A stretch of DNA of 32,079 nucleotides from Desulfobulbaceae bacterium (lineage in GTDB: Bacteria; Desulfobacterota; Desulfobulbia; Desulfobulbales; Desulfobulbaceae), in contig WFUT01000139.1 in the NCBI GenBank assembly GCA_015484845.1, forward strand, positions 1 through 32,079, given 5' to 3'. The translations under genes and the position numbers were made by a program. The notes beneath the pieces were generated by a model, which was not told the origin of the DNA, did no database searches, and saw only the letters and a list, made by a program, of their open reading frames with translations. Below, piece by piece: positions 25,880 to 32,079 of the stretch (its first letter is position 1; each line of letters begins with the position of its first letter).

Positions 25880-27748
25880 GTGATTATCTTTGTCCGGACC
25901 GTTTTTGCGCTTGTCATCGCCTCCATCCTGGCAGGCGGGGTCTATCTCGCCGTCACCACGGAGGAGCGCGTGCCGGAAATCAGTTACAACGATTTCCTGG
26001 AACGACTTAACAACAAGGAGATAACAGAGGTTCACGTCAGGGGACACATGGTCACCCTGCACGATGCCTACAACCGCGTCGCCCTCACCTATGTACCGGA
26101 CGTGGAGTCGATCCTGCCGCGCCTGCTGAAGCAGGGGGTGAGGATCACCGGCCGGTCGGACCGGCCGTCGCCGCTCTGGAAGCTGCTCTATATCACCCTG
26201 CCGGTCCTGTTCATCCTGCTCGCCTGGTACTCGATGCTGAAAAAGACGGCCGGCGAGGACAAGGAAGGGGATTTTGCCAGGGAAAAGGCGGTCAAGCTGA
26301 CAAAGGCCGGCCAGGGGGTGACCTTCAGGGACGTGGCAGGCATTCCCGAGGTCAAGGAGGATCTGCTCGAGATCATTGATTTCCTGCAGAAACCAAAGAA
26401 GTACAGCCGGCTGGGCGCCATAACGCCCAAGGGCATTCTCTTCCAGGGGCCGCCCGGAACGGGCAAGACCCTGCTGGCCCGCGCCATTGCCGGCGAGGCC
26501 GGTGTGCCGTTCTACTCGATCAGCGGGTCCGATTTTGTGGAGATGTTTGTCGGGGTCGGTGCCTCCAGGGTGCGGGAACTCTTTGCCGAGGCCAAGAAGA
26601 ACGCCCCCTGCATCGTCTTCATCGACGAGATCGACGCCGTGGGCGGGCACAGGGCGGCCGGCGGCAACACGGCGGGCCAGGACGAGCGCGGCCAGACCCT
26701 CAATGCCCTCCTGGTGGAGATGGACGGTTTCTCCTCCGACGAGACGGTCATCGTGCTGGCAGCGACCAACCGGCCGGACATCCTGGATCCCGCCCTGCTC
26801 CGGCCCGGCCGTTTTGACCGGCAGATCAATATCCTGCCGCCGGACATCAAGGGGCGGCTGGAGATCCTCCAGGTCTATGCCCGGCGGGTGCCCCTGGCCA
26901 AAGACGTGGACCTGGATGCCATTGCCCGCTCCACCCCCGGCTTCACCGGCGCCGAACTGGCGTCCCTGGTGAACGAGGCCGCCATCCATGCCGGCAGGGA
27001 GGGGAAAAGGGAGGTCGACGAAGAGGATTTCGAGTTCGCCAAGGACCGGATCATGATGGGGGTCGAGCGCAAGAGCATGGTGATCAACCCCGAGGACAAG
27101 AAGATCATCGCCTATCACGAGGCAGGGCATGCGATCCTGGCCAAGATGCTGCCCGAGTCAGACCCGGTCCACAAGATCAGCATCATCCCGCGCGGCCGCG
27201 CCCTGGGGCATACACAGCAACTGCCCATGGACGACCGGCACGCCTACACCAAGGTCTACCTCTACAGCAAGATCACGACCCTGCTGGGAGGACGGGCGGC
27301 CGAGGACCTCCAGCTGGGGCAGCAGACCACCTTTGCCGAGGATGATTTCGAGCAGGCGGTGCGGATCGCCACCCAGATGGTCTGCCGCTGGGGGATGAAC
27401 AAGGCCCTGGGCCATGTCTCCTATACCAGGAGTGACGGCGGTTTCCTGGGCGAACAGATGCAGTTCAACACCTTCAGCGAGGAGACCGCCCGCGACATCG
27501 ACCGCGAGGTGAAGAGGATCATCGAGAAGGCCTATGCGCGGGCGATCAACCTGCTGAAAAAGGAGCAGGAATTTCTCGTCAACCTGGCCGAGGCACTCCT
27601 GGTCAACGAGACCCTGGATAACGAGGAAATGGACATCGTCTACCGGTGCGCCCTGAGCAAGGGGCGGGAAGAACTGGAAATGGCGGCAGATCCCGCCGGC
27701 GGACCATGCGTCTTCCCGGGGTCCGAAAGACAGGAGGGATCGGCATGA
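25880..27748 (+). CDS. ftsH: ATP-dependent zinc metalloprotease FtsH
   Basis: A membrane AAA+ protease that degrades misassembled membrane proteins and some regulators. Numbered from the GTG at 25880 (622 residues): TM1 about 5-26, a periplasmic domain, TM2 about 103-119, Walker A GPPGTGKT (190-197), pore loop MFVGVG (222-227), Walker B IVFIDEID (245-252), the second region of homology [20 protein letters not shown], and the zinc site HEAGH (413-417). The start is uncertain. No ATG fits; the frame is open back to a TTG at 25784, but neither start has a ribosome site, and the added 32 residues look non-coding in composition. The 283-bp gap before it has no confident promoter. It leads directly into the mini-ORF and cytochrome genes. 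Confidence 0.92.
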   Translation: MIIFVRTVFALVIASILAGGVYLAVTTEERVPEISYNDFLERLNNKEITEVHVRGHMVTLHDAYNRVALTYVPDVESILPRLLKQGVRITGRSDRPSPLWKLLYITLPVLFILLAWYSMLKKTAGEDKEGDFAREKAVKLTKAGQGVTFRDVAGIPEVKEDLLEIIDFLQKPKKYSRLGAITPKGILFQGPPGTGKTLLARAIAGEAGVPFYSISGSDFVEMFVGVGASRVRELFAEAKKNAPCIVFIDEIDAVGGHRAAGGNTAGQDERGQTLNALLVEMDGFSSDETVIVLAATNRPDILDPALLRPGRFDRQINILPPDIKGRLEILQVYARRVPLAKDVDLDAIARSTPGFTGAELASLVNEAAIHAGREGKREVDEEDFEFAKDRIMMGVERKSMVINPEDKKIIAYHEAGHAILAKMLPESDPVHKISIIPRGRALGHTQQLPMDDRHAYTKVYLYSKITTLLGGRAAEDLQLGQQTTFAEDDFEQAVRIATQMVCRWGMNKALGHVSYTRSDGGFLGEQMQFNTFSEETARDIDREVKRIIEKAYARAINLLKKEQEFLVNLAEALLVNETLDNEEMDIVYRCALSKGREELEMAADPAGGPCVFPGSERQEGSA

Positions 27749-27792
27749 ACGGTTGCCTGGCAATTGAAAACAACGCAGGAAGAGTGGCCTGA
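27745..27792 (+). CDS. 15-codon mini-ORF linking ftsH and the first cytochrome gene
   Basis: The ATG at 27745 overlaps the ftsH stop (ATGA) and follows AGGAGGG (27732-27738) at good spacing. It encodes [15 protein letters not shown] and ends in TGA at 27790-27792, which overlaps the next gene's ATG (TGATG). Both junctions are of the kind that couple translation. It may be a leader peptide or a way to pass ribosomes to the cytochrome gene; no function is known. Confidence 0.4.
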   Translation: MNGCLAIENNAGRVA

Positions 27793-29246
27793 TGCCTTCC
27801 ACCTATAAAAAACTCATCAACCTTGTCTCCCGGAGCAAGGTCTCGGTCATTGGAGCGCTCCTTGTCAGCATCCTGCTGCCCGTTCTCCTGGTCTCCATCG
27901 CCTTCGACTCCCTGGGCCTGATCGAGAACCCCTATTTCGGCTTCCTGCTCTACGTGGTCATGGCCCCCCTGCTCGTCCTGGGGATCCTCCTGCTCATCTT
28001 CGGGATCCTCTTTTCCAGAAGCGGCGAGGAGCTTGGCACCTACACGGTGGAATATCTCAAGGAGCAGTTCACCCGGCCCGGCCGCTATACCCGGATCCGG
28101 CGCCTGCTCTACTTCACCGTCGCCATCACGCTGGTGCTGGTTTTCGTGATCGGCCTGGCGTCCTATTCCAGTTTCAGGTACACGAGCTCGTCGCAGTTCT
28201 GCGGCCTGTTCTGTCACAATGTCATGCAGCCCCAGTATACGGCCTATCTCCACTCGCCCCACTCGCGGGTCTCCTGCGTGGAGTGCCACCTGGGCAAGGA
28301 CGCGGACTGGGCCGAACGTTCGCGGTTCACGGGACTCAAGCAGCTCTGGGCCGTGGCCACGGATTCCTATCCCCGGCCCATCCTGCCGCCCATAACGGCC
28401 CTGCGGCCGGGGCGGAAGACCTGCGAACAGTGCCACCTGCCCGAGAAGTTCCACGGTTCACGGCTCTACAGCAGGGAACATTTTCTGCCGGACGAGAAAA
28501 ATACCAGGGTCCGCACCGTTATCCTGATGAAGGTGGGCTCCGGTGATATCGGGGGCAGGCGGGCGCACGGCATCCACTGGCACGTCTCCGAGACGCAGCA
28601 GGTCTTCTACCGCGCCGCGGACCGCGAGCGCGAGATCATCACCGAGGTCCGCCAGGTGGAGAAGGGCAAAAAGGACGTGATCTATACCCGCATACCGGGT
28701 ATCGACAGCGCCACGGTGAGCAGCGGTGCCGTGGGCAAGCTGCGGAAGATGGACTGCGTTGACTGTCACAACCGACCCACCCATATCTTCCTGTCGCCGG
28801 ACGAGGCCCTGGACCGCAAGATGGCCGCCAACATCATCTCTCCCTACCTGCCCTACATCAAGAGGCAGGCCCTGGCGGTCATCCAGAAGGACTACCCCTC
28901 CCGGGAGGTTGCCCGGGTCGAGATCTCCCGGTCCCTGCAGAACTGGTACCGGAAAAATTACCCGGAGCTCATCGGGAATAATCCGAACCTGTTCGCACGG
29001 ACGGTCAAGGGGGTGGTGGAGGCCTACATGGACAATGTCTTTCCCGCCATGCGGGTTACCTGGGGGACGTATCGCAACAACCTCGGCCACAGCAAAGGGT
29101 CGGGCTGTTTCCGGTGTCACGGCAAACTGCGGCAGGTCGACAGTGGCCGTGTCATCAGCAAGGACTGCAATCTCTGCCATGTTATCCTGGCGGAGAACGA
29201 GAAACAGCCTGAAATTATAAAATCTTTAAAAGGAGTAATTGAGTAA
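27792..29246 (+). CDS. NapC/NirT-like membrane multihaem cytochrome c (first copy)
   Basis: A 484-residue inner-membrane cytochrome with three predicted N-terminal helices (about 17-38, 48-74, 104-125) and a large haem domain on the periplasmic side. Haem motifs are CX3CH at 137-142 (CGLFCH) and five CXXCH: 162-166, 211-215, 322-326, 439-443 and 459-463. IHWHVS (261-266) may provide distal ligands. Family members of this kind pass electrons from quinol to periplasmic partners; the long form with three helices recalls inner-membrane cytochromes of Geobacter (ImcH-like), but that link is from memory. GGAAGAG precedes the ATG. It is translationally linked to ftsH through the mini-ORF, and a paralogue follows 12 bp later. 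Confidence 0.87.
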   Translation: MPSTYKKLINLVSRSKVSVIGALLVSILLPVLLVSIAFDSLGLIENPYFGFLLYVVMAPLLVLGILLLIFGILFSRSGEELGTYTVEYLKEQFTRPGRYTRIRRLLYFTVAITLVLVFVIGLASYSSFRYTSSSQFCGLFCHNVMQPQYTAYLHSPHSRVSCVECHLGKDADWAERSRFTGLKQLWAVATDSYPRPILPPITALRPGRKTCEQCHLPEKFHGSRLYSREHFLPDEKNTRVRTVILMKVGSGDIGGRRAHGIHWHVSETQQVFYRAADREREIITEVRQVEKGKKDVIYTRIPGIDSATVSSGAVGKLRKMDCVDCHNRPTHIFLSPDEALDRKMAANIISPYLPYIKRQALAVIQKDYPSREVARVEISRSLQNWYRKNYPELIGNNPNLFARTVKGVVEAYMDNVFPAMRVTWGTYRNNLGHSKGSGCFRCHGKLRQVDSGRVISKDCNLCHVILAENEKQPEIIKSLKGVIE

Positions 29247-29258
29247 AAGGAGAGAGGA

Positions 29259-30695
29259 ATGGCAACAGAAAACAACAGTAACGAAAACCAGCAGGATCCC
29301 CGGAAGGAGCGGAGTGCCTGGGGGCACATTATCCGGGGTATCTGGCGTACTCCCCTGGGGGTCTTCGCCATTGTCATGACCACGGTGAGCATCACCCTGA
29401 TGCTCCTTGGCATGGCCGCCGAGGTCCTGGGATTCTTCAGGAATCCCTACGTCGGTATCTTTGTCTACATGATCCTGCCCGGCTGCATGGTGTTCGGCCT
29501 GCTGCTCATCCCGGTGGCCGCCTACCTGCGCCGGCGCGAATGGCACCGCACCGGGGTCCCGAAGGAACCCCTGCAGTGCAACCTCAGTAACCCGAAACAC
29601 CGGCTTTTCCTGATCGGTTTTGTCGTCCTGACGGTCATCAACATGGTGATCCTCGGCGTGGTCGGTTACGAGGGATATCATTTCACCGATTCCCCCTACT
29701 TCTGCGGCGTGGTCTGCCACAGTGTCATGGCGCCGGAATATACCGCCTACAAGCGTTCCCCGCACAGTAAGGTCGACTGCGTGGAGTGCCATATCGGCCC
29801 GGGTGCCGAGTGGTTCGTGCGCGCCAAGCTCTCCGGTCTGCGCCAGGTGTACGCCGTGTTCACCAACAGCTACTCCCGGCCCATCCCGACCCCGGTCGAG
29901 GCCCTGCGGCCGGCCCGGGACACCTGCGAGCAGTGTCACTGGCCAGAGAAGTTCTATGGCAAGGTGGTCAAGACCTTTATCCGCTTCAGCAACGATGACC
30001 AGAAGCATCCCGAGCGGACCGACATCGCCCTGCACATCGGTGGCCACAACCCGGTTACCGGCCGCTTCGAGGGCATCCACTGGCACGTCAGTAAGAACGT
30101 CAGGGTCATGTACCTGGCTGCCAACGAGAAGCGGACCAGCATCGCCAGGGTCAAGGTCCGGCGGCCCGACGGCTCCGAGGAGGAGTTTGTCAAGTCCGAC
30201 GTCAAGGTCGAGGCCGGCTACAAGCCCAAGTGGCGGGTCATGGACTGTATCGACTGCCACAACCGGCCCACCCATATCTATGACATGCCCCAGGATGTTG
30301 TCGATTTCGGCCTGCTGAGCAAGAAGATGAACCCCGACATCAAGGGGATCCGCGAGGATGGCCTCACTGTCCTCACCATGAAGTATGCTTCCCAGGATGA
30401 GGCCAGGAAGAAGCTGGTCAACAACCTGCTGGAGCTGCAGAAGAAGCGGGATCCGGCCCAGTTCGCCAAGTACGAGAAGGACATCAGGAAGGCCGGCGAG
30501 TACCTGCTCGGGAAGTACCTGGGCAACGTCTGGCCCAGGATGAAGGTCTTCTGGGGTACCTACAAGTCGCACCTGGGACACCAGAATGCCGACGAGGGAT
30601 ACGGCTGCTGGCGTTGTCACGACGAGGAGCACGAGAACAGCAAGGGCGAGACCATCAGCCAGGACTGTTCGCTCTGTCATGACGAGCCCGAGTAA
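29259..30695 (+). CDS. NapC/NirT-like membrane multihaem cytochrome c (second copy)
   Basis: A 478-residue paralogue of the preceding gene, same layout: helices at about 34-55, 63-90 and 116-138, then six haem motifs, CX3CH at 149-154 (CGVVCH) and CXXCH at 174-178, 223-227, 330-334, 450-454 and 470-474. Shared blocks include RSPHSKVDCVECH, ALRPARDTCEQCHWPEKF, GIHWHVS and DCIDCHNRPTHI. It differs in an extended, charged, hydrophilic N-terminus and a longer helical segment before haem 5. The ATG follows AAAGGAGAGAGGA, the best ribosome site in the operon, so it may be made at a higher level than the first copy. Transcription ends at 30731-30767. Presumed role: quinol oxidation to a periplasmic electron acceptor. 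Confidence 0.88.
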   Translation: MATENNSNENQQDPRKERSAWGHIIRGIWRTPLGVFAIVMTTVSITLMLLGMAAEVLGFFRNPYVGIFVYMILPGCMVFGLLLIPVAAYLRRREWHRTGVPKEPLQCNLSNPKHRLFLIGFVVLTVINMVILGVVGYEGYHFTDSPYFCGVVCHSVMAPEYTAYKRSPHSKVDCVECHIGPGAEWFVRAKLSGLRQVYAVFTNSYSRPIPTPVEALRPARDTCEQCHWPEKFYGKVVKTFIRFSNDDQKHPERTDIALHIGGHNPVTGRFEGIHWHVSKNVRVMYLAANEKRTSIARVKVRRPDGSEEEFVKSDVKVEAGYKPKWRVMDCIDCHNRPTHIYDMPQDVVDFGLLSKKMNPDIKGIREDGLTVLTMKYASQDEARKKLVNNLLELQKKRDPAQFAKYEKDIRKAGEYLLGKYLGNVWPRMKVFWGTYKSHLGHQNADEGYGCWRCHDEEHENSKGETISQDCSLCHDEPE

Positions 30696-30730
30696 ACCGA
30701 TCCGGTTGCACCGGATATCCTGAGAGAATA

Positions 30731-30767
30731 AAAGAAAAAGGCGGGGAAGATCCCCGCCTTTTTCTTT
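30731..30767. terminator. Perfect bidirectional rho-independent terminator
   Basis: Exact 17-bp inverted arms (30731-30747 / 30751-30767) with an AGA loop. The GGCGGGGA/TCCCCGCC core is flanked by A-rich and T-rich ends, so it works in both directions. It lies 35 bp after the second cytochrome and 68 bp after the end of the convergent ferredoxin gene. Confidence 0.93.
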
Positions 30768-30835
30768 TTCCGTGTACCGCCCCGGCCGCGCCGGGGCATG
30801 TTGTTCCTGCCTCTGGTGCCGCCGCAGGTTGCGGC

Positions 30836-31657
30836 CTATTCTTCTTTTTCCCCGTCCTCCGCCAGGCCCTGTACGGCAAGGGCCCCGGCCAGGCCGAGCA
30901 GGCCCGCCGTCCTGACCTGGCGCACGGCCGGCTGCATGATGGCGGCCAGCATCCTGCGCCGGCTGGATACCTCGGGCATCACCTGCGGCGTGCTGGTTTT
31001 GGCCAGCAGTTCCAGGTCCCGGGGCTTGCCGTAGTAATAGACATTGGGACCGATCTTCACGTTGGCCGACTCCAACCGCCGGGCGCCTTTCTTTACGTAG
31101 GCGGCCACCTCGGAGCCGGGGTCGTCCAGGAAGCCGAAGATCCGGGCATCGGTGATGCAGGTCTGCACGCAGGCCGGGGCCAGCCCCTTTTCCACCCGCG
31201 GCATGCAGAAGGTGCACTTGTCGGCGATTCCCTCGCCGTCGATGTCCTCGTTGGCCACCTGGGTATTGACGTAGCGGGCCCCGTAGGGACAGGCGTCCCG
31301 GCAGGCGCCACAGCCCAGGCAGCGTTTCTGGTCGATCTGGACCGTGCCGTTGAAGGGATCCTTCCAGGTCGCGGCCACCTCCATGGTCTTGGTCTTGCCG
31401 CTGGGATCGGTGAAGGTCTTTTCCACCCTGTCCGCCGGGCAGACCGGGATGCAGGCGGGAGAGTCACAGTGGTTGCAGAGACCGGGGTAGAAGGTATGCG
31501 ACATCCCGTGGCTGGTCTTTGCCGGTCCGAGCCGCCGCACCCAGTTGCGCCGGTACCCCTCCCGGGTCGGTATCTGCCACTCGGCGCGACAGGCAACGGC
31601 GCAGGCGTGGCAGCCGACACACCGTTCGAGGTTGATGATCATGGCATATTGCTTCAT
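30836..31657 (-). CDS. Four-cluster [4Fe-4S] electron-transfer subunit of a molybdoenzyme (PsrB/PhsB/NrfC-like)
   Basis: A 273-residue iron-sulfur subunit with sixteen cysteines in four sets: 13/16/19/23, 61/64/69/73, 113/116/119/123 and 148/151/163/167, so four [4Fe-4S] clusters as in DMSO reductase-family B subunits. It carries electrons between a membrane quinol-reactive subunit and the molybdenum subunit. No signal peptide is seen, as expected if it is exported with a Tat-signal partner. The C-terminal 70 residues, beyond the clusters, are unusual: a basic stretch (SSRRRML) and a short hydrophobic segment (LLGLAGALAVQG) before an acidic end. AGGAGAG precedes the ATG at 31657. It follows the catalytic gene by 14 bp. 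Confidence 0.9.
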   Translation of the reverse strand: MKQYAMIINLERCVGCHACAVACRAEWQIPTREGYRRNWVRRLGPAKTSHGMSHTFYPGLCNHCDSPACIPVCPADRVEKTFTDPSGKTKTMEVAATWKDPFNGTVQIDQKRCLGCGACRDACPYGARYVNTQVANEDIDGEGIADKCTFCMPRVEKGLAPACVQTCITDARIFGFLDDPGSEVAAYVKKGARRLESANVKIGPNVYYYGKPRDLELLAKTSTPQVMPEVSSRRRMLAAIMQPAVRQVRTAGLLGLAGALAVQGLAEDGEKEE

Positions 31658-31671
31658 TGTTGCTCTCCTCT

Positions 31672-32079
31672 CTATGCGCTCTTGATTGTGTAGCGGGGAA
31701 GCTCATCGGGAACCGGACGGAGATCCGGGATGGCGAGCGGTCTGCCGCCGCGGATGATGCGGACAAAGTTGGTTCGCTTGCTGGTGGCGCCCATGAAGGG
31801 ATCCTCCACGTTTTTCGTCATCATGAAGCCGTCGGCGGCGCCCTTGCCATAGGCCCGGCTGAGCAGGGGCGACTTGCTGCCGAAACCGTGCGCCATGTAG
31901 ACGGCATCGGGCCTGATTCCCGGCGTGACCAGGACCTTGACCGGGTTGGAGCGCTTGCCGTCCTGGTTCTCCAGCACGACCTCCTCGTTGTCCTTGATGC
32001 CGAGCTTTTTTGCCACCTCGTCGTTGAGCCAGAGCCTGTTTTCCGGGACCTCGTGGTGCAGCCAGAGGTTGTTCATGGT
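31672..32079 (-). CDS. Molybdopterin oxidoreductase catalytic subunit, C-terminal fragment (PsrA/PhsA-like)
   Basis: The last 135 or so residues of a molybdopterin-bis(guanine dinucleotide) oxidoreductase; the gene continues beyond the right edge, so the ATG at 32076 is probably internal. The visible part is the molybdopterin-dinucleotide-binding barrel: NRLWLNDEVAKKLGIKDNEE, then VKVLVTPGIRPDAVYMAHGFG and a C-terminal block with DPFMGATSKRTNFVRI. The HGFG and RTNFVRI wording resembles polysulfide/thiosulfate (PsrA/PhsA) reductases more than formate dehydrogenase or nitrate reductase. The active-site region is outside the window, so substrate (polysulfide, thiosulfate, tetrathionate or arsenate type) is not determined. 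The B subunit follows 14 bp downstream. Confidence 0.85.
   Translation of the reverse strand, partial: TMNNLWLHHEVPENRLWLNDEVAKKLGIKDNEEVVLENQDGKRSNPVKVLVTPGIRPDAVYMAHGFGSKSPLLSRAYGKGAADGFMMTKNVEDPFMGATSKRTNFVRIIRGGRPLAIPDLRPVPDELPRYTIKSA

Overview
The window is GC-rich, densely packed bacterial chromosome with no insertion sequence, tRNA, rRNA or CRISPR array that I can see. The gene set suggests a Desulfobacterota (former deltaproteobacterial) anaerobe, perhaps related to Desulfobulbales. It includes an xseB-ispA-dxs cluster, xerC-hslV-hslU, an NtrC-type two-component pair with sigma-54 signals, two NapC/NirT-type multihaem cytochromes and a PsrAB/PhsAB-like molybdoenzyme. The taxonomic placement is inference from gene content only.

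Left part (1-8.3 kb): A strong minus-strand sigma-70 promoter (136-164) drives a gene that runs off the left edge. A nucleotide-sugar epimerase follows on the plus strand and ends at a perfect bidirectional terminator shared with the convergent isoprenoid/DNA-repair operon xseB-ispA-dxs. That operon is divergent from xerC-hslV-hslU (recombinase plus two-component protease), with promoters for both directions packed in about 95 bp. A zinc-ribbon protein of unknown function follows.

Middle (8.3-22 kb): arfB (ribosome rescue) is divergent from an SLC13-type transporter with RCK_C domains. A long minus-strand block then reads, in transcription order: a TIM-barrel sugar-phosphate isomerase-like gene; a PstS-like binding protein; a membrane hybrid histidine kinase; motB; motA; a pentapeptide-repeat lipoprotein; and dnaE. 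The binding protein, kinase, motB and motA are spaced like one operon behind a good promoter at 21149-21177, an unusual combination.

Right part (22-32 kb): A sensor kinase and a sigma-54-dependent response regulator precede a small membrane protein. The gap before the small protein carries two matching palindromes 21 bp apart (TGYCATTTTGRCA) and a sigma-54 -24/-12 promoter. This looks like a complete sensor-regulator-target circuit. Next come ftsH, a translationally chained 15-codon mini-ORF, and two tandem six-haem NapC/NirT-like cytochromes whose first haem motif is CX3CH. A second perfect bidirectional terminator separates these from a convergent four-cluster ferredoxin subunit and the C-terminal part of a molybdopterin oxidoreductase cut by the right edge.

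The most interesting candidates are the binding protein-kinase-stator operon, the sigma-54 circuit, and the ftsH/mini-ORF/cytochrome unit.
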